DNA of 64,000 nt from the NCBI RefSeq assembly GCF_000382705.1, contig NZ_ARQE01000011.1, positions 1 through 64,000 of the forward strand, in the 5' to 3' direction. Under the pieces are notes generated by a model. It was not told the DNA's origin, did no database searches, and was given only the letters and a program-made list of their open reading frames with translations. Both the position numbers and the translations under genes were made by a program. This document shows, in pieces, positions 47,138 through 56,611 of this stretch. Numbering within the stretch: the stretch's first letter is position 1; the number at the start of each line of letters is the position of its first letter. Origin of the DNA: Aureimonas ureilytica DSM 18598 = NBRC 106430 (GTDB lineage: Bacteria > Pseudomonadota > Alphaproteobacteria > Rhizobiales > Rhizobiaceae).

Positions 47138-47354
47138 CGCGGCCGATCCGCCTGTCCCCGGCTCTGCGGCCGGGGACAGGCAAGGCTGGACTTCACAGGC
47201 ATGGAATACGAAAGGAGCGTCGCCCGGGAGGCGATCGCTCCCGCGCGGCCGTTCGGGTGCCACAAGGGCAAGCGAGCCGGGCTTGCGCCTTACCCGTAAA
47301 ATGCGAAAGGGCGCGACCGGGGTCGCGCCGCCTTCGAAGGATGCCAGGGTGTAT

Positions 47355-47783
47355 TCAGCCGCGCGCGCGGCGGCGGGTGTAGCCAAGGCCCATCTGCTTG
47401 GCGAGGCGCGAGCGGGCGGCCGCATAGTTCGGCGCGACCATCGGATAGTCGGACGGAAGGTCCCACTTCTCGCGATAGTCCTCGGGCGACATATTATAGT
47501 GCGTCATCAAGTGGCGCTTCAGCGACTTGAACTTCTTCCCGTCCTCGAGACAGACGATATAGTCGTCCGTCACCGATCGCTTCACCGACACGGCCGGCTT
47601 GGGCTTCTCGGCCTGCGGCGCGGGGGGCTCGACGCCCGCCTGGCTGAGCGCGGAATGAACGTCCAGGATCAGGCTCGGCAGGTCGCTGACCGGCAAGGAA
47701 TTCTTGCTGACATAGGCTGCCACCACCTCGGCGGTCAGTTCCATCAACATGTCGGAGTTCTGGACTCCGTCGATCTCGCTCAT
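47355..47783 (-). CDS. mucR: MucR/Ros-family zinc-finger transcriptional regulator
   Basis: A 142-residue Ros/MucR protein. ATG 47783 (MSEIDGVQN) is the usual start; the N-terminal [16 protein letters not shown] serves oligomerisation. The zinc-finger region reads [33 protein letters not shown] and [20 protein letters not shown]. In Ros the finger begins CLEC, here CLED, so the second Cys is replaced by Asp, as in other MucR/Ml members. MucR proteins behave like H-NS, silencing AT-rich promoters of surface and motility genes. The long AT-rich region upstream suggests autoregulation. Confidence 0.93.
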   Translation of the reverse strand: MSEIDGVQNSDMLMELTAEVVAAYVSKNSLPVSDLPSLILDVHSALSQAGVEPPAPQAEKPKPAVSVKRSVTDDYIVCLEDGKKFKSLKRHLMTHYNMSPEDYREKWDLPSDYPMVAPNYAAARSRLAKQMGLGYTRRRARG

Positions 47784-48446
47784 CGTTTCAACCTGTCTAG
47801 AGACAACCATTCACGCCTGGAACAAGCCGCGAACACAACGAATTTAGAACCATTCCAAACAGCAAAAGCCAAGAAACGGTGAAGGGTTCCCAGTACGGAA
47901 AGTCCGCCTGTCCGGAAGCAGACTCAATCACTATGCCGGATCGCCAGAAAGCAGCCGGTTGGTATTCTGTGAATCCAGTTGCCATGTCAACTGCCACGAT
48001 GCAACGGGAAACAAGGTGCCGGCTTTCGCGTCAATAGGATGCCGAACTTGCCAACACAACCAGCCGGTTTAGACGATAACCGTTAGGCCTCCAAACTTCA
48101 TTTCAATTGCAGCGCAATATGTAAAGCGGAGGAAATTAGGCAAGTCCAACTCTTGCAGACCGTTTCCGCATGTCGGCGCAATATCGGGCAAATACACGTG
48201 TTAGCCGCGCTTCTCCGACAATTGAACCTCCCGAAATAGCGCAACGAGACTGCGAAAAGGCGGACTTCGACACAGTGAGGAGTTGTGCCCGGCGAGGGGC
48301 CACGTCGTCTGAAAAGAGGCGATAGGCCCCGTCTGGAGCGCCGCACTCTGACACCGGCAACCTGTCAGGCTGTTGTGTTCGCTTGGTGTCACCGGGTGCA
48401 CCCTGTGCACAATGAGACGGAATGCCGCATGTTTTTCGTCATGGAG
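47784..48446. other. Long AT-rich region upstream of mucR, no gene supported
   Basis: About 660 bases, clearly lower in GC than the coding DNA around it. Open frames here are short and lack domain character. Visible sites are GANTC motifs at 47921 (GACTC) and 47971 (GAATC), possible CcrM methylation sites read by GcrA, and a repeat-rich block at 48358 to 48412 with GTGCAC twice. This may be the mucR control region plus degraded DNA. Confidence 0.5.
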
Positions 48447-48480
48447 AAAAAAAAAGGGCGCCCGGAGGGGCGCCCTTTCG
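48447..48480 (-). terminator. Terminator of the DUF882 gene
   Basis: Read on the minus strand, GGGCGCCCC and a matching GGGCGCCC arm form a hairpin followed by nine T residues, 36 bases after the gene stop. Confidence 0.88.
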
Positions 48481-48515
48481 CGTTCGGTGAATGATGGGAG
48501 CCATCCCCGTTGGAG

Positions 48516-50366
48516 TCAGTCGAACTTGTGCACCGGCAGGAAGTTGACGGCCTTGCCTTCGAAATGCTGCGGGCCGGCGGGCGAGCCACCCTTGCGGGAG
48601 AACCCACGCGAGAACACCGCATTCGGGACATTGCTGATCAGCGTGTCGGCCACGGGCCGGGCCAGCTTCTCTTCGATTGCCCGGCGTTCGGGGCTGGTGA
48701 TCAGGGAGGCGATGGCGATGCGCTTGGCGATCTGATCGGGACTGGCGCGGCGCACAGTGGTTTCCGCCTGGGGCTCGGCATCGCCGACCACGCGTCCGCC
48801 CCGCGCCGTCTGCGCAGCGCTCTTGCCCTTGGCCTTGGCGGACGCGACGGCCCCGGCGATGGGAGAGCGCTGCGGCGCGGCCGTCGGCTCCAGCGATGCG
48901 ACCTGAAGGGTGGGCGCGGCCTCGGCGGGTCGGGCCAGCGCCTGGGCGATCGTCGATTGCGGCCGGGCGGAGGGCGTCACGACATGCTGGGCGACGGTCG
49001 TGACCGGAGCCTGCGGGACCTCGGCGGGCGAGGCGCTCGGCGGCACCGCGGGCATGGCGGCGGCGATGATCGCTTCCGGGGTCAGGCCCTTCTCGGCTTC
49101 CGCGACGATGCTTTCCTGCGAGGGGAGCGCCGGCTTGTCGCCTCTCAGGACGGCCTCGAAGGGCGGGCGCTCACGCGGCATGGGAACGGCATAGGCGAGC
49201 TGACCGGGCGCGGCGGGAGGCGGCTCGGCCTCTTCGAGCGCCGCGACCAGCGTCTCATCGAGCGCCTTGGCGGCGGCCGGTCGAGCGGGCGCGCTGGAGG
49301 GAAGAGGAACGCGCGCGGGCGAAAGCGCGGCGACCTCGACCTCCGCCGCCTCGTCCTCGCGGCGAACCGGCGCAACGGGAATGGCGGCGGGCGGCGTGGA
49401 GCGGCGGGGCGTGGAACTGTCGAACATGTCGCGCTCGGCCATCGCCACGCCGGCCGGCAGGGCGGCGGGGGGAGCGGGGCGGCTCGGGCGCATGGTGGCG
49501 ACCTGAACCTCGGGCTCGGGCGTCGGCGCGGCGCGGGCCGGCGCCGGAGCGCGGGCCGGCTTGTCCACCGGCGCGGCCTTGGCCTCGGCCTCGTCCTCGG
49601 CCTCCTCGTTGCCGCCGCCGAACAGCATGGCGAGCAGCGAGCGGCCACCGCCCGAGCGCGAGGACGCGATCTGGATGTCGTTGGAACCCTTGCGCTTGTT
49701 GTAGGAGGCGAGCGCCGTCTCGTAGCCCGGCAGCGGCTTGCCGTCGGCGGGAAGATGGATCGTGTTGCCTTTCGGGAAGACGGACGCCAGTTCCTGACGG
49801 CTCATGCGCGGCCAGTAGCGGCCCTTGCCGGTGTCGTAATGGACGAAGGGCGAGCCGGAGCGCGGATAATAGCCGACGCCGCCGATCTGCATGCGAAGGC
49901 CGATGTCGCGCAGCTTCTTCAGGGGCACGTCGGGCAGATACCAGTCCACCGCCTTGCCGGCCATGTGCAGGCTGCTGCCGGCGACGCCCGAGGAGCGCGA
50001 GCGCAGCATGGCGTTGGTGCCGGGCGAGCGATAGCCGCCGATGATGTGGATGTAGGAGCGCGAGCCGGACTGGCGATAAGCCTCCCAGAGCACGTCCAGA
50101 AGGTTCGGGTCCATGTTGGTGGGCTTGTTCTCGCGCCAGTCGCGCAGCGCCCAATTGGCCTTCTTGAGGCCGTCGGGAAGGAACTTGCCGTCCCGCTTAT
50201 AGGTGATTTCCGTCTTCTCTTTGAGATGGACGTGGTAGATTTTCAGCGTCCGCGTTTCGGCGCGCGCCGCTTCCGCTCCCGCCGAGGTCATCGCCACCAG
50301 GCCGACCAGGAAGATCGCGGCTCGCTGCAAGGCGCGTCGCGATACGCATTCGGTCCATCCGAACAT
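48516..50366 (-). CDS. DUF882 (YcbK-like, peptidase M15 family) exported protein
   Basis: A 616-residue protein with an N-terminal signal sequence (ALQRAAIFLVGLVAMTSAGA). Residues 45 to 210 form a DUF882 domain with the metal and active-site pattern GSSLHMAGKAVDWYLP and FVHYDTGKGRYWP, as in zinc D,D-peptidases that act on peptidoglycan stem peptides. The following 400 residues are Pro/Ala-rich, low-complexity and probably disordered. Homologues such as YcbK have only about 180 residues, so the tail is the unusual part. A cell-wall role is likely; enzymatic activity is inferred. Confidence 0.88.
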   Translation of the reverse strand: MFGWTECVSRRALQRAAIFLVGLVAMTSAGAEAARAETRTLKIYHVHLKEKTEITYKRDGKFLPDGLKKANWALRDWRENKPTNMDPNLLDVLWEAYRQSGSRSYIHIIGGYRSPGTNAMLRSRSSGVAGSSLHMAGKAVDWYLPDVPLKKLRDIGLRMQIGGVGYYPRSGSPFVHYDTGKGRYWPRMSRQELASVFPKGNTIHLPADGKPLPGYETALASYNKRKGSNDIQIASSRSGGGRSLLAMLFGGGNEEAEDEAEAKAAPVDKPARAPAPARAAPTPEPEVQVATMRPSRPAPPAALPAGVAMAERDMFDSSTPRRSTPPAAIPVAPVRREDEAAEVEVAALSPARVPLPSSAPARPAAAKALDETLVAALEEAEPPPAAPGQLAYAVPMPRERPPFEAVLRGDKPALPSQESIVAEAEKGLTPEAIIAAAMPAVPPSASPAEVPQAPVTTVAQHVVTPSARPQSTIAQALARPAEAAPTLQVASLEPTAAPQRSPIAGAVASAKAKGKSAAQTARGGRVVGDAEPQAETTVRRASPDQIAKRIAIASLITSPERRAIEEKLARPVADTLISNVPNAVFSRGFSRKGGSPAGPQHFEGKAVNFLPVHKFD

Positions 50367-50501
50367 GCGGACAAATTCCCCCGGTGTGTGTGTCGACGCT
50401 CCTGCTGCGGACCGCGACCTGTCCCCCGACCGGGCAACAGATCACAGCGGACTGCGGCATGAAAATGACACCTCTCCAATTTCTCGCCCAGTACACAAGA
50501 A

Positions 50502-50518
50502 ACTGGTTAACGACCAGT
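50502..50518. promoter_or_regulatory. Inverted repeat ahead of the DUF882 gene
   Basis: ACTGGT and ACCAGT form a perfect inverted repeat around TAACG; the centre contains GTTAAC. It lies about 135 bases before the DUF882 start and 34 bases after the sigma-54 regulator stop, both on the minus strand. Either an operator or a short stem. Confidence 0.35.
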
Positions 50519-50551
50519 AAAAATTCTGCCTTGCCCCGGCGCGGCCGGGCC

Positions 50552-51952
50552 CTAGGTCCCTGATTCGGGGGTCGAAACCCCGTAATCCCTGAGCTTTCGA
50601 TAAAGCGTCGTGCGACCGATTCGAAGCAGCTTGGCGGCCTTCGAGGGCTGGCCGCCGCAATGTTGCAGCGCCCGCAGGATATGCGCACGCTCGACTTGCG
50701 CGAGCGTGGGGAAGCCCAGTCCCTCCCCCGTGCCGAGCGCGGGTTCGAGTGGGGGCGACGGCATCTCCTCCCGCCTCTCCGGCGTCCATCCGTCAGGCAG
50801 CGCGAAATCCTCAGGCCCGAGAATGGGACCTTCGGCCATCACGGCGGCGCGTCGCACGGCGTTTTCCAGCTCGCGGATATTGCCCGGCCAAAGGTGGCGG
50901 GACAGGCGCTCCAGGGCCTCCGGGCTCACCGTCGCGCCGGGGAGATGACGGGCGGCGAAGAGCCGGGCGAGCGCCGGGATCTCTTCCCTTCGCTCGCGCA
51001 AGGGTGGCAGCGCGAGGGGAAACACGTCGAGCCGGTAGAACAGGTCCTCGCGGAACCGGCCGGCCTCGACATCGGCGCGAAGGTCGCGATGCGTGGCGGC
51101 GATGATGCGAAGGTCCACGCGCAGGGGGCGCGCCGCTCCGATCGGATCGATCTCGCCTTCCTGCAGCGCGCGCAGGAGCTTGACCTGCGTGTCCGGCGCG
51201 AGATCGCCGATCTCGTCCAGAAACAGGGTGCCGCCGTCGGCTTCCGCGAACTTGCCGGGGCTGCGGCGCTCGGCGCCCGTGAAGGCGCCGCGCTCGAAGC
51301 CGAACAGGATGCTCTCGGTGAGATCGCGCGGAAGCGCGCCGCAATTGACGGCGACGAAGGGCTGATCGGCCCGCGCGCCGCCCGCCACGATGCGCCGCGC
51401 CAGCCATTCCTTGCCGGTGCCGGTTTCGCCGAGCAGCAGAACCGGCACCATGGAGCGCGACACGCGCTCGGCCGCCGTGAGAACCGGCCGCATCGCGGGG
51501 CTCGGATCGGGCAGAGGCTCGACGGCCCCGCCCCGCTCCTCGCGCCGCGCGCGAATCGCGGCCTCCAGCGCGGCGCGCGCCTTGTCGGGCGAAACGGGCT
51601 TCACCAGGAAGTCCGTCGCGCCGGCGCGCATGGCCTCCACCGCGCGGTCGAGCCGGCCCTCGCCCGTCTGGACGATCACCGGAACGGCATCGCCCTGCCC
51701 GCGCAACGTCCGCAGCAGGTCGAGCCCGTCGCCATCCGGCAGGCCGAGGTCGAGAAGGAGAGCAGAAAAGCGGCCGGGCTTGTCGGCGAGAAGCGCGCGC
51801 GCTTCGGCAAGGCTCCCCGCCCCGTCGCTCGCACCGCCGGCCCGCGCCACATGCGCCTCGCTCAAGCGCCGCTGCACTGGATCGTCGTCGACGATCAGGA
51901 CATGAAAGGGCCTTGCAGCCGAGGGTTCGCTTTTCACGCTCATCGGCCCCAT
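50552..51952 (-). CDS. Sigma-54-dependent response regulator (NtrC family)
   Basis: A 466-residue protein with three domains. The receiver (residues 15 to 130) has IVDDDP, phosphoacceptor Asp68 (LLLDLGLPDGDG) and the switch Lys of LVKPVS. The AAA+ domain has Walker A GETGTGKE, the sigma-54 contact loop ERGAFTGA and Walker B TLFLDEIGDL. A Fis-type helix-turn-helix (SKAAKLLRIGRTTLYRKLRDYG) ends it. No histidine kinase is adjacent, so it is an orphan regulator. Start MSVK at 51940 or MGPM at 51952. It is divergent from pepF. Confidence 0.93.
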   Translation of the reverse strand: MGPMSVKSEPSAARPFHVLIVDDDPVQRRLSEAHVARAGGASDGAGSLAEARALLADKPGRFSALLLDLGLPDGDGLDLLRTLRGQGDAVPVIVQTGEGRLDRAVEAMRAGATDFLVKPVSPDKARAALEAAIRARREERGGAVEPLPDPSPAMRPVLTAAERVSRSMVPVLLLGETGTGKEWLARRIVAGGARADQPFVAVNCGALPRDLTESILFGFERGAFTGAERRSPGKFAEADGGTLFLDEIGDLAPDTQVKLLRALQEGEIDPIGAARPLRVDLRIIAATHRDLRADVEAGRFREDLFYRLDVFPLALPPLRERREEIPALARLFAARHLPGATVSPEALERLSRHLWPGNIRELENAVRRAAVMAEGPILGPEDFALPDGWTPERREEMPSPPLEPALGTGEGLGFPTLAQVERAHILRALQHCGGQPSKAAKLLRIGRTTLYRKLRDYGVSTPESGT

Positions 51953-52038
51953 TTGACACGGCAGATGTGAAGAGTTCTCTGCCCGTCGGAGAGAGAACGG
52001 CTGACCGGCCGCTCCCCGACCCGTTTCGCGAGGTGTCC

Positions 52039-53880
52039 ATGATCCGATCGTCCGCCGCCCCTTCGTCGTCCCCCCGCACCGGAGAGGAGGATTGGAGCGA
52101 CCTGCCGCGCTGGAATCTGGCCGACCTCTATGCCTCGATCGACAGCCCGCAGATCGCCGACGACATCGCGCGCTCGCGCTCGCGCGCCAAAGCCTTCAAC
52201 GAGCGCTGGCGCGGTCGTCTGGCGGAGGAAGCGCAAAAGCCCGGCGGCGGCGAACTGGCCTCCGCCATCGTCGAGTTCGAGGCAATCGAGGAAATTCTCG
52301 GCCGGCTCGTGTCCTATGCGGGCCTCGTTTATTCCGGCGACACGTCCGACCCGGCGAACGCCAAGTTCTACGGCGACATCCAGGGCGAGGTGACGGACAT
52401 TTCCTCCGCGCTCCTGTTCTTCGGGCTGGAGCTGAACCGCGTGGACGACGCGGCGATGGACCGTGCGATGGACGCCAATCCGGCACTCGGTCGCTACCGG
52501 CCGTGGATCGTGGACCTTCGGCAGGACAAGCCCTACCAGCTGGAAGACCGGGTCGAGGAACTCTTCCACGAGAAGTCCGTCACCGGCCATGGCGCGTGGA
52601 ACCGCCTGTTCGACGAGACCATGACCTCGCTGCGCTTCGAGGTGGACGGCGAGACGCTGGCGCTCGAGGAAACGCTGAACCTCCTGCAGGATGCCGACCG
52701 CGATATCAGGCGCAAGGGCGCCGAAGCGCTGGCCAAGGTCTTCGGCGAGAACGTGCGCACCTTCGCGCTGATCACCAACACGCTCGCCAAGGACAAGGAA
52801 ATTTCCGACCGCTGGCGCGGCTTTGCGGACGTCGCCGATTCCCGCCATCTCGCCAACCGTGTCGAGCGCGACGTGGTGGACGCGCTGGCGAAGGCGGTGT
52901 CGGAGAGCTACGGGTCGATCTCGCATCGCTACTACAGCCTGAAGGCCAAGTGGCTGGGGCTGGATGCCCTTGAGTTCTACGACCGCAACGCGCCGCTGCC
53001 GGGCGCCTCGCGCCGCAGCATCCCCTGGGCGGAAGCGCGCGAAACGGTGCTCTCGGCCTATCGCGGCTTCGACCCGGAGATGGCCGAGATCGCCGACCGC
53101 TTCTTCGAGCATCGCTGGATCGACGCGGGCGTGCGGCCGGGCAAGGCACCGGGCGCCTTCTCGCACCCGACCGTGCCCTCCGCGCACCCCTATGTCCTCA
53201 TGAACTATCTCGGCAAGCCGCGCGACGTGATGACCCTCGCGCACGAGCTGGGGCATGGCGTGCATCAGGTTCTGGCCGGGCCGCAAGGCGCGCTCATGGC
53301 CTCGACGCCCCTCACGCTCGCCGAGACGGCCTCGGTCTTCGGCGAGATGCTGACCTTCCGCTCGCTTCTGGAGAAGGCCACCGACAAGGCCGAGCGGCGC
53401 ACGCTGCTCGCCTCCAAGGTGGAGGACATGATCAACACGGTGATCCGCCAGATCGCCTTCTATCTCTTCGAGCGCGAAATCCACACTGAGCGCCGCAAGG
53501 GCGAGCTGACGGCCGAGCGGATCGGCCAGATCTGGGTCGAGGTCCAGTCGCGCTCGCTCGGCCCCGCCGTGCGGCTCGGTCCGGGCTATGAAAGCTTCTG
53601 GACCTATGTCCCGCACTTCATCCACTCGCCCTTCTACGTCTATGCCTATGCCTTCGGCGACTGCCTCGTGAACTCGCTCTATTCGGTCTACGAGCAGGCC
53701 GATCAGGGCTTTCAGGAGAAGTATTTCGCCATGCTGCGCGCGGGCGGCACGAAGCATCATTCCGAGCTCCTGAAGCCCTTCGGCCTCGATGCGTCCGACC
53801 CGGCCTTCTGGCAGCGCGGCCTGTCGATGATCTCCGGCTTCATCGACGAGCTGGAGGCGATGGACCGAGAGACCAACTGA
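52039..53880 (+). CDS. pepF: M3 family oligoendopeptidase PepF
   Basis: A 613-residue cytoplasmic zinc peptidase that cuts short peptides. The zinc site HELGHGVHQ is at about residue 400, with the downstream Glu in TLAETASVFGEM and the substrate-binding region IHSPFYVYAYAFGDCLVNSLY. The start ATG 52039 keeps a short Ser/Pro-rich leader followed by WSDLPRWNLADLY, the usual family beginning. It is convergent with the Rsm22-like gene, whose stop lies ten bases away. Confidence 0.95.
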   Translation: MIRSSAAPSSSPRTGEEDWSDLPRWNLADLYASIDSPQIADDIARSRSRAKAFNERWRGRLAEEAQKPGGGELASAIVEFEAIEEILGRLVSYAGLVYSGDTSDPANAKFYGDIQGEVTDISSALLFFGLELNRVDDAAMDRAMDANPALGRYRPWIVDLRQDKPYQLEDRVEELFHEKSVTGHGAWNRLFDETMTSLRFEVDGETLALEETLNLLQDADRDIRRKGAEALAKVFGENVRTFALITNTLAKDKEISDRWRGFADVADSRHLANRVERDVVDALAKAVSESYGSISHRYYSLKAKWLGLDALEFYDRNAPLPGASRRSIPWAEARETVLSAYRGFDPEMAEIADRFFEHRWIDAGVRPGKAPGAFSHPTVPSAHPYVLMNYLGKPRDVMTLAHELGHGVHQVLAGPQGALMASTPLTLAETASVFGEMLTFRSLLEKATDKAERRTLLASKVEDMINTVIRQIAFYLFEREIHTERRKGELTAERIGQIWVEVQSRSLGPAVRLGPGYESFWTYVPHFIHSPFYVYAYAFGDCLVNSLYSVYEQADQGFQEKYFAMLRAGGTKHHSELLKPFGLDASDPAFWQRGLSMISGFIDELEAMDRETN

Positions 53881-53889
53881 GCGGAGGGC

Positions 53890-54861
53890 TCAGGCGAGGT
53901 CGATGGCCTCGCCCCAATCGGCCCGGCGGGCGCGGCGGAAGGCGTCGCCGTCCCGCTTGGTCAGGAGGCGACGGCGCATCTCTCCATCGCCCTCGCAGAG
54001 CTTCAGATGCACCTTGCCGCTGCCGGTCTCCGGCGGCGCGAGGATGCGGGCCGCGCGCGAGGCCGGGGCGAGCCGCGTCGCCGCGACATAGCTGAACTTC
54101 TCGTCCTCCCAGGGCACTTCGGCGGATTTCGTTCGCAGATGAACGCGAGAGCGCGCCACGCGCCGCGCGAAATGGCACCAGTCCGGCGCCTCCAGGGGGC
54201 AGGCCTCCTCGTGCGGGCAGGGCGCGGCGATCGCGGCGCCGCTTTCGATCAAGGCGCGGCGCGCTTCCAGAATGCGCGCGTAACCGGCGGGCGTGCCGGG
54301 CTCGACGATCAGAAGCAGGCCTTGCGTGCGCGCCCAGAGCGCCTCCACGAGGGGACGCAGGCGCGCTGGCGGCAGTTCGTCGAGGACATAGGAGAGCGTC
54401 ACGAGATCGGCCGACGGCGCGGCGTCCATGTCGCGCTCGACATGGCCCTCGCGCCAGTCGGGTCGAAAGCCGAAGGCCCCCTCGCCCAAGCGCTCGCCCA
54501 TCGCGCGGATCGGCCGGCTGGCTTCCAGAAGCGTCGCGCCCTCCAGCGTGTCGAAGCGCTCGGTGGCGGCCCAGAGCGCGGTTCCCGGCCCCGCGCCGAC
54601 ATCGAGAAGCGTGAGCGGCGAGAAGTCGGCAAGCGCGTCGGCGGCCTCCCCCAACGCGCTCGAAAGCGCCGCGAAGGTCGCGGGCATGCGCGCGGCGACA
54701 TAGGCCTTGGCGAAAAGATCGTCGGAAAGATGCAGCCGCCCGTCGCGCGTTTCGGCGCGGTATCGGCCCGACAGGATGTCGGAGGCCTTGCGCAGCGCCT
54801 CCCCGGGCACGCCCTCCAGCTCGGCGTCGATCGCGGCGCGCAAGGGGCGCGGCAGTTCCAT
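53890..54861 (-). CDS. Rsm22/METTL17-like ribosomal small-subunit methyltransferase family protein
   Basis: A 323-residue protein. The SAM-binding site is LLDVGAGPGTALW (residues 85 to 97) with VTLSYVLDELP as motif IV. Four cysteines, Cys215 (CPHEEAC), Cys221, Cys229 (WCHF) and Cys289 (LKLCEG), match the set that binds a [4Fe-4S] cluster in the mitochondrial homologue METTL17/Rsm22. The family is associated with mitochondrial small-subunit assembly; the bacterial role is not established. ATG 54861 is chosen over an upstream frame that lacks similarity. Confidence 0.85.
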   Translation of the reverse strand: MELPRPLRAAIDAELEGVPGEALRKASDILSGRYRAETRDGRLHLSDDLFAKAYVAARMPATFAALSSALGEAADALADFSPLTLLDVGAGPGTALWAATERFDTLEGATLLEASRPIRAMGERLGEGAFGFRPDWREGHVERDMDAAPSADLVTLSYVLDELPPARLRPLVEALWARTQGLLLIVEPGTPAGYARILEARRALIESGAAIAAPCPHEEACPLEAPDWCHFARRVARSRVHLRTKSAEVPWEDEKFSYVAATRLAPASRAARILAPPETGSGKVHLKLCEGDGEMRRRLLTKRDGDAFRRARRADWGEAIDLA

Positions 54862-55036
54862 CGAATGGTCCTTTCGCAAAGCGGGCGCGGCACGGGGCGA
54901 GACCGGGCCGATCGGCCCAAAAACGGAGCCCTTGCGGGCCTGCATAGCTGCCCGCCGTCCGCCAGCCTCTTTTATTTGACAGCAATCTGCTCTAGCCCGA
55001 CCGGGAGAATCCAGTCCAGATCGAAAGGATCGTCGA

Positions 55037-56482
55037 ATGACGAACGAGAACCACCCGATTCACGCCGAGATCACGGGTCCGATCGTGATGATCGGTTTCG
55101 GCTCCATCGGGCGCGGCACGCTTCCGCTCATCGAACGTCACTTCACCTACGACAAGTCGCGCTTCACCGTCATCGACCCGCGCGACTCGCACCGGCACCT
55201 TCTCGACGAGCGCGGCATCCGCTTCCGTCAGGAAGCCGTCACCAAGTCGAACTATCGCGACCTCCTCACGCCCCTTCTAACGGAAGGCGGCGGCCAGGGC
55301 TTCTGCGTCAATCTCTCGGTCGACACCGGCTCGGTCGATCTCATGCGCATGTGCCGCGAGCTCGGCGTTCTCTACATCGACACGGTGATCGAGCCCTGGC
55401 TCGGCTTCTATTTCGACGACAAGCTCTCCAATGCCGACCGCACGAACTACGCGCTGCGCGAGACGCTGCGCAAGGAGAAGCGCAAGAACCCGGGCGGCAC
55501 CACGGCCGTTTCGACCTGCGGCGCCAATCCCGGCATGGTCTCCTGGTTCGTGAAGCAGGCGCTGGTCGACATCGCGCGCGACACCAATCTCGACTTCGTC
55601 GAGCCCGGTCCGAACGACCGCGAGGGCTGGGCGAAGCTGATGAAGAAGGTCGGCGTCAAGGGCGTCCACATCGCCGAGCGCGACACGCAGGTTGCCGCCA
55701 AGCCCAAGCCCCGCAACGTGTTCTGGAACACGTGGTCGGTGGAAGGCTTCCTGTCGGAAGGCATGCAGCCGGCCGAACTCGGCTGGGGCACGCATGAGAA
55801 GTGGCGCCCGAAGAACGCCAAGGACCACGAGAAGGGCTGCAAGGCCGCGATCTATCTGGACCAGCCGGGCGCCAACACGCGCGTTCGCACCTGGTGCCCG
55901 ACGCCTGGGCCCCAGTACGGCTTCCTCGTCACTCATAACGAGTCGATCTCGATCGCCGACTACTACACGCATCGCAACAAGGAAGACGAAGTCACCTTCC
56001 GTCCGACCTGCCACTATGCGTACCATCCGGCGAACGACGCGGTCCTGTCGCTGCACGAGCTGTTCGGCGCGGCCGGCAAGATCCAGCCCGAGCACCACGT
56101 TCTCGACGAGAACGAGCTGGTGGAAGGCATCGACGAGCTGGGCGTCCTGCTCTACGGCCACGAGAAGAACGCCTACTGGTACGGCTCGCAGCTTTCGCTG
56201 GAAGAAACGCGCCGCATCGCCCCCTACCAGAACGCGACGGGCCTTCAGGTGACCTCGGCCGTGCTCGCGGGCATGGTCTGGGCGCTGGAGAACCCGGAGG
56301 CCGGCATCGTGGAAGCCGACGAGATGGACTATCGCCGCTGCCTCGAAGTGCAGCGTCCCTATCTCGGCCCGGTCAAGGGCTACTACACCGACTGGACGCC
56401 GCTGACCGACCGTCCGGGCCTCTTCCCGGAGGATCTGGACGAGAAGGACCCCTGGCAGTTCCGCAACATCCTCGTTCGTTGA
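55037..56482 (+). CDS. hss: Homospermidine synthase
   Basis: A 481-residue bacterial homospermidine synthase, which uses NAD to make sym-homospermidine from two putrescine units (or putrescine and spermidine). It has the Rossmann motif GPIVMIGFGSIGRGTLPLIE, the substrate region YIDTVIEPWLGFYFDD, STCGANPGMVSWFVKQAL and a long C-terminal domain. Homospermidine is the main long-chain polyamine in many Rhizobiales. It is monocistronic with its own terminator. Confidence 0.95.
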   Translation: MTNENHPIHAEITGPIVMIGFGSIGRGTLPLIERHFTYDKSRFTVIDPRDSHRHLLDERGIRFRQEAVTKSNYRDLLTPLLTEGGGQGFCVNLSVDTGSVDLMRMCRELGVLYIDTVIEPWLGFYFDDKLSNADRTNYALRETLRKEKRKNPGGTTAVSTCGANPGMVSWFVKQALVDIARDTNLDFVEPGPNDREGWAKLMKKVGVKGVHIAERDTQVAAKPKPRNVFWNTWSVEGFLSEGMQPAELGWGTHEKWRPKNAKDHEKGCKAAIYLDQPGANTRVRTWCPTPGPQYGFLVTHNESISIADYYTHRNKEDEVTFRPTCHYAYHPANDAVLSLHELFGAAGKIQPEHHVLDENELVEGIDELGVLLYGHEKNAYWYGSQLSLEETRRIAPYQNATGLQVTSAVLAGMVWALENPEAGIVEADEMDYRRCLEVQRPYLGPVKGYYTDWTPLTDRPGLFPEDLDEKDPWQFRNILVR

Positions 56483-56506
56483 CATCTGACTAACGAAAAG
56501 TTGGTG

Positions 56507-56537
56507 AAAAGCCGCGGATTCGTCCGCGGCTTTTTCT
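56507..56537 (+). terminator. Terminator of hss
   Basis: AAAAGCCGCGGA and TCCGCGGCTTTTT arms, 25 bases after the stop. Confidence 0.9.
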
Positions 56538-56611
56538 TTAGCCGCTGGTCATGCTGGCGCCACGCGCTACCCTTTGGCTCGTTAACTGCTTGATGCGCCT
56601 TAGGAGTTGTC

